Notes under the pieces: generated by a model
Databases searched by the model: none
Seen by the model: only the letters and a program-made list of their open reading frames with translations
What the model was told of the DNA's origin: nothing
Part shown: positions 12,646 to 27,600 of the stretch, one piece after another
How positions within the stretch are numbered: position 1 is the first letter of the stretch
Layout of the letters: each line of letters opens with the position of its first letter
Assembly (NCBI RefSeq): GCF_033118175.1
Contig: NC_083691.1
Coordinates: 17,953,001-18,017,000, forward strand
From: Dama dama
Lineage: Eukaryota; Chordata; Mammalia; Artiodactyla; Cervidae
Direction: 5' to 3'
DNA length: 64,000 nt
Translations under genes and position numbers: made by a program

Positions 12646-15600
12646 CTTTAAAGAATACAAAAACATTCTAGAATTAATAGGTGTGTAATGTTATGTTAAG
12701 CCAACCATTCTGTATATCCACAAATAACCAACTTTCAGTGTTTTTGAATTTGCCACTTAACTTACACTACAAATTCATACCTAATATTTATATGGCTGCT
12801 GGGAGAGGACCAGGGGAATGAGTATAGAGTTTCAGTTTAATGGAATGAAATGCATTATGGAGATGGATGGTGGTGAAGGTTACACAAATAGTGAAAGCAT
12901 TTAATACCACCCAAATGGACGCTGGTTAAGATGGTAAATTTTATGTGTATATCATTTAACACACTAAAAAAAAGAAAAAGTATGTAATTTGAAAATTAAA
13001 GCAGAATAGCAGCATGTAAAAATCTGAACTTCAACATTTTAAAGAATAAATTAATTATAGTCATACAAATAAGCATAAAATTATTTTTATACAAAGAGAA
13101 AAATTAAACCTGAGGTGAAATTTTTAAAATCACATTTTAAAATAATAGTAGACAACTGATTGTCAATTTTCACTATCGAAACTAACACTGGTTTTATTAG
13201 ACACACAATGCAAAATAAAACTGGTGTTCAGCGGTGTAAACCTATAAACACAGTCCATCCTTTTGTTTCTGGAAGTGAATTGCTCTGTTAATGTTGCACC
13301 TTATTGTCTACCACACAACACTAAGACAATGAAACCCACCTGTCACAGAAACAATGTTAAGCAGTCTTCTCATGGTCTGCGGACTTATGTCACTGAACCA
13401 GTCCTCCGTAACCAGCAGTTTTGTGAGGTCGAAGGACATCTGCCGGGTTATTGTGCGCTGCATCTGCCTTCTTCGGTAAGTGTCCTGAAAACGGGGTACC
13501 GTCAGTGAGAACGAACCCTCACTTCAACCCTGAGAACTTGAGGCTTTTTTGAGAAGTTAATACATGTCTATGTCAACAACAAAAACAATCCAAAATTTCA
13601 GTCAAAGAGGAAGATGAAATAGAAACAAAAAGTATTATTACTCCTCCCTGAAGTAGAATATGTACTGAACTCTATAAAGTAAGTATTTCCAGCAAATGCA
13701 TCAGAGACTATGGTTTAGCTTTGGGTGTACCTGATTTATAGTTGTACAATCAGAGAAAGCCCAATGCCTTGAAAACTACAAATAAGCTGAACTGTATAAA
13801 GAAAATTCAATTCAAACTCTTATGGCAGCTCAGTATCTACAGGAACCCTGATAATAAAGCAAGTAACCCCTTGCCCAGATTTAAGGATTCAGCATTTTGA
13901 TTTTTAGGTTATTTTCAAATGTGACAACTACTGAAAGGGCACAGCTGCTGTATCCTCATGTCTAGTAAGAATGAAAGGCTCTCTACTGGGCGGGATGGGT
14001 GGGGGTCCCATCCAATCAGGAGAAGCAGGCACAACGAGGGTGGTTCTCATCTAAGGTCATGAGACAAGGGAACCCAACAGTCCAGGCTCCCAGGACAGAA
14101 ATTCTAAATGGCAACTCATATCCCACTTTTAATTTAGAGCTGTCAATTATCCTTCATAATATTATTTCTGCATCCATACTTGAACATGGTAAAGGCATAA
14201 GATCAAAATACCTGAAAATAGTTTTTAAAATGTAAACTGTCCCAATTAAAGATTTGCAAACTGTGGGGGCCGGGTGGGTAGTGGGAAATATCACTGATGC
14301 TAGACCAAGTTTGCCATCCATAAGCAGCACTGTTAGCATCACTTAGCTGCAAAGGTACATCTCCTATCTTATAATAGCCCCAGTTCTTTACAAAAGGCTC
14401 CTAGGATAGGGCAGGGCAGGGAAACTACAGTGTCTACAGGAGACAACCAACAGACTGGGAAAGGCACACAAGGTCACTTTGTGGGGATAGGAAAAAAGAG
14501 CGCACACCTCACAAACATTAGGGCAGGAGGTCAGCCAATGGGACAACACAGCAAAGACTGGTTCTCACACCACAAGCCTCTCCCCTTTACAGTTGTGGTG
14601 ACAATGGGCCCTGGGACAAGCACAACCTGTCCTGCAATGAACCCAGCGGTTCTCTGCCCCCAGTGACATCATCTGGGAAGCTGTCAAATCTCACTCTCAG
14701 AGGTTCTGATTCAACCGGTCTGGAGTGGGACCTGGACTGAGAGCAGGCTGGGAGAGACTGGGCACTCCTGTATAATTTACAGTTATTATGGCTCTAGATT
14801 CAGACATTCCCTGAAAAACCACCAAGGATAAAATGTACTTTATGAGCTCAATGCAGTATTTATTAAATATTAAGTGGCCTCACCTTGGTTTTACTTAAAC
14901 AGCAACAATATAAACAAGCTCAAAACACACACTATCTTACCCGTCTATTAAGGGCTGTCTTGCTACCAAGTTTTGTCATCTCTCCAAGGCTGTTTTGTGA
15001 AACTCTTCTGTCAGCATCTTCCTGCATCCCTAAAAGAGTTTATCAAGAAAGCACCATTTGTCCTGAAACTCTGCTGTAAATGATACTTAAAGAGTCATGA
15101 GAAATTCAAACAATACTTTTCAAGGTAAGAGGAGATGCAAAATGAAAAACTACAGAACCACTTCAAACCCAAAGTACCCAAGGAACTTGATCTTTACCTG
15201 CATTATCTGAGCATGGAACATCTCCATTAGTTGTTGAAGTCACAAGAAATTTTCTTGCACTGCTTAGTCCCCGACTGTTGAGGAAAACGGGCAGATGAAC
15301 TATATTGCGCATGTAGTCATGCCCATTGATATTTGAGTCACGAAGCACACTATTGAGGTTCTGATTAATTGCCTTTATGATAATATGTGGATCACTTGCA
15401 AAAATGGCGATGAATGGGCCTTTTGAAAACAGAACTCGGACCTGTGGTAGAAGAAATGTATAATCACAGTAAAAAACTTAAATTATCCAAAGTAACAAAA
15501 CCTCTCTTCAAATTCTGTGTTAGCCTTTGTGACTACATTTTAAAAATAGCATTTCCTTCTCATTCAAATGTTATTCTATGTGAAAACAAATTTTCTTGAA

Positions 15601-18600
15601 GTCTCAATCTGGTTTTTCACTACCTGACAATTTTTCAACATTTGACAGTGATAGAATCTCCGAAGGAAACAACTGGTCCTGTCCTACTTTGAGACCCTCA
15701 GGATCTACATTAAGAAGTAAGATCCACAAACATGAAAAATACTCATGAAATACTCATGAGCAGACACGATGCACTGTACACACTGGTCTAGTAAAAGCAA
15801 CACACATGAGAAACACTCATGAAGTGCTCATGAGCAGACACGGTGCACTGCACACACTCGTCTAGTAAGATCCACACACATGAGAAATACAAGCAGACAC
15901 GGTGCACTGCACACGCTGGTCTCTGACCACAGGCACACACCGCTGTTTATACCAGACCTTGCAGAAAGCCACTGACCTTTCTTACTTTTTAACAAAAACT
16001 CCACAAATTCTGTGGTCTCCCCACCCCTATCTATATTCTAACCATAACCATCTGTACAGAAATGCTGGAGTCACACCCTGGACTTTAGAGACTCCCCCCA
16101 TTCACGTTTCCCCTCACACTGCCATTAACCTAAAATTGGTTAAATGTACTTGGGATGAAACTTCTGCTGTTTCTGCATAAAACACACAGTTGTTTTTATA
16201 AAAGAAAAAATAGTATTCAAATTCCACTTAAGATATTCATGAAGCTGTTCCTCTCAGCTGCCACATATGTGACAGTTACAAGTTTCAAGATGGTTAAGAC
16301 GTACAGTGTCCAGCATCTGGAGTACTTTGTCCTGCTCACAGGCATCTAATCCATCGATGATAACCACCAGCCTTGTCTGATTCTGAGTGAAGCTGTCAAT
16401 GGTTTTTGCCATCCTGGCCATCAATTCCACTTCACACTTAAGAACCTGTGCAAAAGAAAGGATACACTGTGCTGAAGATACGAGAAACTTGAGTACCTTT
16501 CTTAAAGAGCCTGAAAGTCACCTACTGGAAGAAAAGAAACCCAAAGTGCTTGCTGCCAGCTGTGGTTCCATTTAGTGGAACTGTAGTGAATGTGTCACCA
16601 TTTACAAAGTGCCTTCATCTAAATTAGAGCATTTCTTACAAAGAGGTAGACAATGTCATACACATTTTAAAAGGACAAACTTGGCTGAAGTGACTTATAT
16701 GCCAAGATCACATGCTCTGAAGGTCAGAAAACAGATCAGAATGCAAATCCAAATGATCTACATGCCTCACCACAACTGGCTGCCAGATGGCATGTGACCT
16801 TGATCAAAGGAAGAGGCTGTGGATAACTGTATAAAGTCCTTTTTTACTCTAAAAAATACATTCCTATCTTCTATGTTTTGGTGGTTCAATTTGTCTACTC
16901 TACCAGGCTGCAGAGCAACCTAAACTATTAGGTAATAACTACCACCTGAGGGGTATCTGCTAACTCTGCTGTTGCTGTTTAGCTGCTAAGTTGTGTCCGA
17001 CTCTGTGACCCCACGGACTGCAGCACATTAGGCTCCTCTGTCTTCCACTATCTCCTCAAGTTTGCTCAAATTCATATCCACTGAGTCGGTGATGCTATCT
17101 AACCATCTCATCCTCTGCCATCTCCTTCTCCTTTGCCTTCAATCTTTCCCAGCACCAGGCTATTTGCCAATGAATTGGTTCTTCGCATCAGGGGGCCAAA
17201 GTACTGAAGCTATAGTTAACTCTATGAGGATCTGGTAAAAGTCGGTTTTATAAAAAGATGTTCCTGTTATAACTTTTTCCACACTATACATGCATTTTTC
17301 ATAGGAAAAATCTGGATTAAAACTAAAAACAAGTGCAATTCTCTAACAGTTAGAAAATAGACTCCCTAAAGCCCCAGTGATCATGGTCATGGGAGCATGT
17401 TTACATTAAGACTATTTTCTTTTTTTTTTTTTTCATTTTGGCCACACCACATGGTTTATATGGGATCTTAGTTCCCTGACCAGGGATCAAACCTGGGCCC
17501 TTGGCAGTGAAAGCAGAGTCCTAACCACTGGACCACCAGAGAATTCCCAGAATTATTTTCTAACAAGCAAGGAGTGCTTACTTTCATGAATCCTTCACTC
17601 TTCAGTTTGTGCAGTTTGGAGGCAGCATGATGGAGGCGTTTCCTTTGAGAATTCAAAAGTGAATCCAGCACCTGCCACCATGTTCGACAGTTGAGCACAA
17701 ACGCCAACCCCACTATGGACGCAATTGATATGAGGACAGCATTCACTGTCATATGCTTGGGGTCAACTCTGAATATAGCCAGAAGAGTAATCCCAGCAAT
17801 AATGCAGCCAAAGATGAAAAGAAAGATGACAAAAGATGGGAGACAACACGTTTTTTTCCATTTCTTTTTACCTGTAAAATACAACAAATGGATTTAACAT
17901 CTCAAGCATCCAGAAAGTCCCAATCATTACAGTGACAGCATATGATGAACCTGATGTTCATGTTTCCATGCATTTTATCCATACCATCTTCAACCCCTCC
18001 ATATACAGAAAGAAGAAAAGGTCCTACCCTGCGTATCTTCAGTCTTGAACACTCGGAAAAGCCTGGTTGCCAAAAAGCCAAACTCTCTTTCACAAGCATC
18101 CGAGAGGGTGGCGATCATTTCAGCCATTGAAGTTTCCCCACCTACGCTGGACAGTCTATTATAATCTGTAAACAAAAACCTTGGGGAAAGGGGAAAGAAA
18201 ATGTTATGCCGCTTGGGGAAAGAGGAAAGAAAATGTTATGCCGCTACCTAAAGAAACAGTTTCAACATACATTATGTCTATCATGTAGCTGGGTGTTTCC
18301 TTCATGTCTCTGTCAAGACATTGTTTTTAAAATTCTATTTGTAATTACGTATCTTCCATTTCTAACAGCTTATATTCTTTTCTTAGGAAATCACAGTAAC
18401 AAATGTTAAATTAGGAGAGTTATATGAAGCAATTCTGACTAAAAGCAGAAAAGGGAAAAGGTTACGACAGAACTTAGACAAAGGAGCCAGACATCTCCCA
18501 GATCTCATGACAACAATTCAACGCTGGTGCCCCACATTAGTCAGAAAGAGCCGCACAAAGAACATTTTGTAAACACCAACTGAAGAGATTAGAACCTTGA

Positions 18601-21600
18601 GAAAATAGTATAGTAATTAAGAACTTGATGCCATTTAAAAACTCAAGCTTCAGAATGTCCTATTTATAGCTTACTCATCTACCAGGGGTTGAGAAAGAAG
18701 TTATATTCTTTTCCTAGTTGTTCTGTGAAATAACTGAATTATTTGCATTTTGAGCCTCTGAATGGGTATTACTTCTGCATTAGTTCCTTTATTCCTTTCT
18801 ACTGCTAAACTCTCAACTCAATCCTGTAGACAGGCATTGCTTTCAAAATACAATCCAGGATCACAGTGTACTCTATATATACTTGGTCTTAATTAAATTA
18901 ATGCTATTTTAGTTGCTCTAACTTTTTAAAAGATAATGATCTCATTAACTTTAAATGCTTTTAATTTATGTAAAAATATCTTCCCCAACTTTTTATTCTA
19001 CTCTGTATGCTTTATTTTTATGTTTTTCATTTTAACTTCTCGTATTAAATCCTTTTCTTAACACTTAATCCTATATACCATTTATTTACCTGTAAGATTT
19101 TATTTTTATCTTCCTCTCATAGTTCTGATGTCTTACCAGGTTTGGGCCATTCACTTTCAGCTTAACTTACACATATTTTATCTTACAATAATTTCTAAAT
19201 TCTTAATCTTTGCATATTTAATTATTTTACTAATTTCTGTTGAATTTCTTTTGCTTTCAGTTCTTTAACCTTTTTTTCCATTTTACTTCCTCTGGGGCCC
19301 TCCAGATTTCCTTTACTCTTTGACTTACAAGTTTCTCATCTTTTCTGAACTGTTTGCTCATACCGTCCCTATTTGATATGATGATAACTTTAGAGGAGTG
19401 GGTACATACATATCCACAGATGAGGAAAGAACAGCTCGGAGCACATGCTGAGTTGCCAAGACCACACCCTGATGTCAAAAGGTTCCAGGACTCCAACCTA
19501 GACCCAGTACTCTTTACTGATTTGTCCAAAGGATGGCAACAGGTATCATAAGAGGGGAATGTGGGGCTTCACTCTTAAGAAAATTTGGCAAATCAAAGTT
19601 AAATATGATTTTTTATGAAAAGGTGTCTCTGATCCTGTAATGTACAAGAGGGAGATATAATATGAAGAGTTTTCCAAGTGATTTGACCAGGGCATGTTTG
19701 TTTTATTTCTCACATTAAAAAAGTTTAAGGGACCAATGTTTTTTTTGCTCCCTTAAGAAAACATGAGAAAAGATGCATTATCAACTTTGATTTGCTTCAT
19801 TTTATTATAAGTTACTTCTGTCTAAGGGACCAACTCACCTCACAGGCAGAGCTTTAGTGGTTTGCTCTGGCAGCTCAGGTGGGTTCACAAACATCAATTT
19901 GAGGAGGAGCTCCAAGTAGCCGATATGTCTTGCCAATCTAGTACTGAGGACCCAGGCCCAATTCCAACTCTCTCCTTCCCTCCGTCCACCAAAGTAAATG
20001 ACAACTAAAAGTCAAGGTTTTAAAAAAAATTATCCAGAACAATCATTAGTCAAGCAGCCTCTTTTCTGCAAACAGTCAAGTATCAAGTAGTGACAGACAG
20101 GCTTACATAATGTTCATGGTCCCTTGTTATTTCCTAACTAGTTCTCAAAGAATTCCTCAACTAATTAACCTTCCCCAACATACATCAGGAGCTTCCCAGG
20201 TGGAGCTTCCCAGGTGGAGCTAGTGGTAAAGAATCCACCTGCCAATGCAGGAGACGTAAGAGATCTGAGTTCAATCTCTGGGTCAGGAAGATCCCCTCGA
20301 GTAGGAAATGGCAACCCACTCCAGTATTCTTGCTGGGAAAATCCCATGGACAGAGGAGTCTGGTGGGCTACAGTCTACGGGGTCACAAAGAGTCAGACAC
20401 GACTGAGCATCTGAGCAATAGCAAAAGCAAAAACATATTATCAGGTATGTGAAAAACAGAAAGTAAGTTGACTAAAATATGACATAATAGACACAATCAG
20501 AAGGATAATGCCTTAACCAAAGCATATCCTTTAGTTCAGATTCAAATGTTAAGAATGACTGGTTTTATCTCTACTTGTGACTGCTGAAGTTACCAACAGT
20601 AAACCTATTTCCTTTCTTGCAACTGAAGACACTCCTAAAAACAGGGATTATATATATTTATTACCTTACTTTTAGATAAAATAAAAATCACAGCCATGAT
20701 CAAAATGATCAAGAGCATGCCATGATGTCTATGAAGATTTATTTTCAAAAAAGATTCAAATACAAATCATTAACATAAAAAAGGAAAAGTAATTTAAAGT
20801 TCTGCTTCAATATTAACAAGTAGTGCACTAGCTTTTAAAGTTTTGCCAGAAAAAAATAAGTAAATAAATAAATAAAGTTTTGCCAGGCAGGCTGGGGACA
20901 ATGCTCCTCTAAGCCAACTTACAAAATAGCAAAAAATCAATCTTCTCACCAAAATAGGAAAACCACTTACAGACTTTAGAAGACAGACACAGATACAATT
21001 CTAAATAAAACAATGAGTTTTGGCATTCTCTACATTTTTGAAAAAGATAAAAGGCAAAGACTTACTAAAAAATATATACAGGACAGCCAAGAAGCTCAAT
21101 GACACTGCAATTCCAAGATTTGGGTCTACTGTAAAAGCAAACAATAAACCAAGCCCTCCACAAAGCAGCAGGGTCAGAAACACCACAAGCCATGAAAACT
21201 GAAACAGAGGTTCAATCTGTTGTCCTGCAAAAGTTTTCATTTCATCTGAAAGAGAAATTAATAAGAAAACATTATTTGTTTAAAAAAATAAAACATTTTG
21301 AAAATTTCACATTTTCACTATAAACAATTACCTAGCTAGAATGTTGCTACTTAACCATGCTAACCAATGTTAGCTTTTGCTAAGAATCTCATTCCTTGGG
21401 GGCACATTTACCCTTGACCCTTGCCCTACCCACTCTCTTGCTTCCTACTGAAAATGCACAAAATCCTCTCTCATATATTCCCATCTGTCAAGGTTTTGTT
21501 GATATTTTTAGATTTGTATTAATGCAACCAACAAAGTATTGTTTCCATATATAAAACTAAAAATTATTACTTTGCTATGTGTCTTCAGAAAACATAGCAC

Positions 21601-24600
21601 CACCATGCCTCTGCGACTCCTCATCCCTTCTCCCTCCAGTTACATTTGAGGATCACTGCTCTTAAAGGTGAGCCCAAATGAGCCAGAAACAAGTCATTCA
21701 TTCCTACTACAAAACTTAGTTAAAAAAAGAAAAATTTACAGGTGATATTGAAACCCGTCCTTGAAGAAATGAGTAAGATTTTGCCAAGCAAAAGGAGTGG
21801 CGTCTCAGGTCAGAGGTGGGGGAAGATGTAGAGGAGCCACTCAGTAAGTGTGTCTGCGCCTACAAGAGCAAACAGCCATCTGAACATGCACAAGAGGTAG
21901 TGCTGGCAGGTGGGAGCACACAAGCTGACATGTCTGCAAAGGGCCCTGATTTAAGATACCTATAGGTTTAAGATATCTATAAACAGTGCAGGCAGGAAAT
22001 CTGCTACAGAGGGGTTCTAATGCAGTTGGACCTTTGTTTTAGAAAGAGAACTCAAATGATTGGGTGGAGGATCAACCACATACCCATACATAAAACTCTA
22101 TTTTTACTTAAAAAACACAAGAGAAAACCTTGTTATATATGCAGACACTTTATAAACAAGCCCTTTACCTTCTAGTTTCTTGAGTAAGAAGGATTTACCA
22201 CTTCCCCACTGTGCATAAAGGCCCACACAAATGGGCGGCTGCATGGTAGGCTCACTGAGAATATCTGCCAGGGCACTGCTGTACAGATCGTAACCAAGCA
22301 TGTCACCATCTGTCTCGGTAGGAGACAAGTGTCCTGTAATTATAAACACATGATACCCTAACATTAAAAAGAGACATTATTATTATAAAGGAGTATCAAT
22401 TCTCATGTATTAATTGTTTACTCAAGTAAAGGAAAAAAAAGGTTGAAAGTGTTAGTTGCTCAGTCGTGTCTGATTCTCTGCAACCCCATGGACTATAGCC
22501 CATCAGGCTCCTCCGTCCATGGGATTCTCCAGGCAAGAATATGGAGTGGGTTGCCATTCCCTTCTCCAGGGGATCTTCCTGATTCAGGGATTGAACCCCA
22601 GTCTCCTGCTTTGCAGGCAGATTCTCTACTGTCTAAGCCACCAGGGTTAGACCTGTGTAAAAATAGGTTCAGAGATTAATAAGTTAATATCATATTTCAC
22701 AGAACTTAAATACCTAATTACAAAAGGCATCATTATTATGTTCAACTGAGAGAAGAAGAAATGTTGCCAAATTATGACACAATGCTTTCTCACCCATCAA
22801 TTATAAGACAAAGTCCAACTTCAAGGATACTAAAATGTGGAGTAAAGTATATTATAAAATCAATAAAAAGATTAAAACAGAAACTAGTCAATAGAAATCA
22901 ATTTAATATGTACAGTATGAATAAAAATAAGGCTATAAAATGTTAGTTAAAAACACAAGAGATAAGCAGAGAAAAAAATTATTCTATGGTTCCAAACAGA
23001 AAGGGTCAATGACTAAACAATAGCAATTCTCCCCAAATTAATCAATCACTTTAAGGCAATCTCAATAAAAATCGATGAGAATATTCTGAAAAATTAAAAA
23101 GCAAGAATAGGTATGAAAAAAATTTAAAGACTACCAACAACTAGCTCTCTTTGGAGAAGAATCAAAATACATTCTAAAATGACAATAATTACAATACCAT
23201 AGAACTCACACAGGATATTAATGTAAGTGGCATGTCTAATCAGTGGGGAAAGGATGAATTAGTAGGTGGTGTTGGGAGAAGTAAGCCATTCTTTTTTCTT
23301 CCCCCCTTCTTTTTAATGAAATTAAAACTCTACATCTCATACTTCAACAAAAATACGTTTCTGAAACAAAACATTAAACGTAAAGAGTAAAACTATAAAA
23401 GTACAAGAAAATATAAGACAAAAACCTTTAAAAATCTTTGTGTGGAAAAAGACCTTTCCTTCTCAATATAATTGCTGCAAGAAAAGGTCAGCAAACTACA
23501 GATTTATATACCTTTCAAATGGGGAATAAAAAAACTCCCATCACCATAAACAAAGAATAATCTATATAGCTGAATTCAGGATCAATATCCTTAAAAACAC
23601 AAAAGTCAATTTTATTAAATAATTTTTTAAAAAAGAGGACAAAAGAATCAAACAGGAAACGAGCAAAACTGCAAATAGGCTATGAATGTTATTAAAAGAT
23701 CTCAATCTCACTAATAATTTTACAATGGAAATTAAAATGAAACTTTTTTCTTATCAATCTGATTAGCAAAGGTTAATAAGAAAGCTGGAAATAGCCTCCA
23801 ACTAATAAAAATAAATGGAAAAAAAAAAAAGGAAGCTGAAATATCCAGTGTTAGCAGGGTTGTAGGGAATTGCACAAACGCAGCCTAAGGAAGAAGAGAT
23901 TGTTACAACCATTTTGGAAAGTCTATCAAAACTGAATACCCAGTGACTTGCCAGTTCTACTTCTGGAAGTTTATTCCAAGAAAATAATCCTAAAAATAAG
24001 AGTTAATGGATATTTGTACAAATATGTTCACTGAAGCACTAGCTTTTAATTGCAAAACAAACCAAGTATTTATCAATAAAGAACTGACCATACTATTAAA
24101 ACTGATTGAAAGATTATACAACAATCATTTAAAACTTTTATAATACAGTATCTCAAGTGTTTTTTTAAGGCTATATATATATAGTATAAAACATTTTTAG
24201 AAATGTAAAGAATTTACAATTTGTACAAACAATGACAAATTAGGAATAAGGGACAACGGGAAGATTGCACTTTTTTCTACTATATTTGTGTTTTCATCCT
24301 TAAAATTTAATGTATGCATTACAAAACTTAATACAATAGAATCATACTTAAAATTTAAAAACAAGATGTAAATAAACAGCTAAACTGGAAGGTGGCAAGG
24401 GTCTACTCTCTCCTGTTGGTTTCTAGGACTAACATGTCTCTTTTTAATTTGAGTAGAAAATTGCTCCATATTTCAAAAGACCACATGTGAATGATTAGAT
24501 TCTCATGTGCATCCTCTATAAGCAAAAACTACTTTAGTACAATATTCAAGGCATTATGCGAGGTGTTATGGAGGATACAAGAAGAAAGAATGCCTGCCCT

Positions 24601-27600
24601 GAATAACTTGGAATCTAGGAGAAAATTAGAAAAGAAACAAAATAAAAGGCCGTATGTAATAGGTATTTAAAAAGGATTATTAACACAGTGCTTAAGTACT
24701 CAAATGGTGCAAAAATTTCATCTGGTTAGGCAGATCAGTCCGGAGAAGGCAATGGCACCTCACTCCAGTACTCTTGCCTGGAAAATCCATGGATGGAGGA
24801 GCCTGGTGGGCTGCAGTCCATGGGGGTCACGAAGAGTTGGACACAACTGAGCAACTTCACTTTCACTTTTACGCATTGGAGAAGGAAATGGCAACCCACT
24901 CCAGTGTTCTTGCCTGGAGAATCCCAGGGATGGGGGAGCCTGGTGGGCTGCCATCTATGGGGTCACACAGGGTCGGACACAACTGAAGCGACTTAGCAGC
25001 AGCAGGCAGATCAGTCAAAAGGTCACTGAGAAGGAGACGGCTGACCCCAACCTTGGAGAGACAGGATTTTAACAAGAACATTCATGGGAATGGAGCGGGC
25101 ACAACACAAGCAGAGGTTGAGAGCCACTCACTGAAAACAGAGCATGTTTGACCAAAGAACAAAGTCTACCTGAGAGAATAACAGGGGGAAGAGATTTTCA
25201 GAAGAGTAGGCTAGATTTTTGAAGGTTTTAAAAGCTACCATTGACTCTGAATGGTCTTAATTTAGAATGCTCCAATATAATGCAAAGGAACTCTAGACAG
25301 GAAGAAGTTACTTTTCTACAGCAAAGTAATAACATTTTCAACTTTTATAATCTCTGGTTAAGTGATAAACACAAAACTGCTGTCATTCTCTTAATTTTTT
25401 CATGGATGTTCATTTCTTAAAACCTCAGGCAGATACAAAACCCAATACTTACTGGCTCCAAATATTTGAGTTAAAATACTTTTCTGATGGCTACAATCAA
25501 TATTGTAGGGAGTCTCGCCTGCTTTGTTGGGTCTATACAGTAACCGTCCATCTTTAGGGTTTCTTAAAAGGAGTTCTGCCAGTTTCCGACTCCTCCCACG
25601 AATAGCAATGTGCAGAGGGGTGTCTCCTTTCTGTAAACAGTGAAGGGACACTTGAACTTCCCCATTTCTCATGTACGTATATACAGAATAACATTTTCCA
25701 TATCTCTACAAAATAAGAGAATATCCAAACTCTCCATATTTTTCATATGAGTTTTTATTTCTATCTCCCTTGCAATTTTCTTTCTCTAGTTCCCTCCCTA
25801 GCTTTTCTTGGGTATTCTTTCTCCCAGAGCCTCCAGAATGAAAGAGCACAAGGAACAGGTTTCCCCTGTGGCTTCCCACAGGCCCTGGATCCACTTCCAT
25901 CATAGGTTAACGGTACTTCCATCTACCATTCAGATACTAACTGTCCACTGATGTCAACCGTCTTCCTCCACTAATTTATATTCTATTTCACAATGCTCTC
26001 GTCATTGGTCTACATAGCATCTCAGTCCATGTTGGTATTTCACTACTACGAGTGAACTTGTCTTTCCTCATGCTCTTGGTCACCATCATCGTCTTTCTCT
26101 ACATTCCCTCCCTCAGAGTCCTCTCTGTTGTATCCACCCTTCTCTGCCTACTTACCACCTCTTTATTCCCTCAGCTTTAACTTCTCTCAAACATCAACCT
26201 GCCTTCTTCCCTTATTAGAATCTCCATCACTTTACTCTTCATATCCAGCACTAATGAAAACTATCATGTAAAAAAAAATTTAGTCTGCAAAGTATTCTCC
26301 ACATTTTACTTTACAAACATCTCTTAAAGACAATGACCCAAAAGCTAACAAATGAAATTCTCAGTTCCCGCCCACTCTGGTCGCTCTAGAACCTTAAATG
26401 AAAATGATGTGCCACGTTCTTCCTGTGGCTTATCTTGATTCTTTCCTCTTGTTTCTCTGCAACAAGATCCACCCTAATGACATCATCCTTGCATGGTGCT
26501 CAATGCAGCTCAGCTCCCCATAACTGATCTGAGCCACAGAGGGCACCCAGGAAGCAACTTCTTTAACTGAGCCTGCCCACTCCTCAGCACGCTCTCAGAA
26601 CAGCCAAGACCTCACAGCATCCAAATCCCACACAGATAACCCCAGTCAGTAATCTCTCCCTCCACAAAATAACATGAGACTCCCCTAAGTCCACCAGGTA
26701 TACAGGTTGGTCTTACCAACTGCCCTATGCTCTCTGCACAAATGTTTTATTACTACCTTATCGATGGCAGACACTTTGGCTCCTTTATCCAGCAGCAGCT
26801 CTACCACTTCTATGTTTCTCATCTTGGTAGCCTTTATAAGGGGTGTTTCACCATCCTGTGGGTACACATAAAAAGGTTTGCCAGATTAATACGTTTAGTC
26901 TTTAAAGTCACATAAACACACATCAAGAAGTCAAATATCTGCCCAGTCTACATCGAAAATGTTCTCAAGAAAACAGAGTTGCAAAAACTAACAAGAAAGT
27001 GCTTTTCCTTCCACAACCAACCATTTGTATCAAAATACTTGCATGTCACTCAGCCAAGCAAGGGTTGCACCCACTACTTACTTATTAAAGAATGATCTAA
27101 TTGCTTTCAAAACCAAATTAAGAGAAAGAAGAGACCAGTTCAGCACTGTATTAGGAAAAAGCAAAATGTGGTCAGAGCAGCTGACACACAGTTCCAAAAG
27201 AAAAAAGATTCCAAGGAGCCACGGCCTGCAAACCAGAAGGTATCCCAGGGCACTGCAGTCACCATCACTGGTTCAGACAACACTGCTCCAAATCTCTGGT
27301 AGATGAAACGGGGCTGTGTTACGGGTGCTTCCATAAGTCTACTTTATTCATGAAGAACTCCTGCCATTTCACTTCAGAATTCCAAATATACTTTCCTTAT
27401 GAACTACTACTACACAGAAGGCCAAATATAATCACTGAGGTCTTACACAGTTTTATACTTTTCACATGGAGTAAAACAGACTAAAGTGGTTGGTTTGAGG
27501 AACCAATAACCACACGAAATGATCTTTTAAAAAGAAACATGTTTGGCATTCCAAACAACAGGAGCATAAAATAATTCTGGGGAAATGACCCGGCCACAGT

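Noticed and set aside
17468..17581. Extension of the exon 17 open frame by 38 codons
   Set aside because: It runs past a good GTAAGC donor into intron and a CHR SINE; the next exon continues the family sequence exactly.
24735..25081. Several short overlapping frames on both strands
   Set aside because: All are translations of a Bov-A2 SINE; the same peptides recur at every SINE copy in the window.
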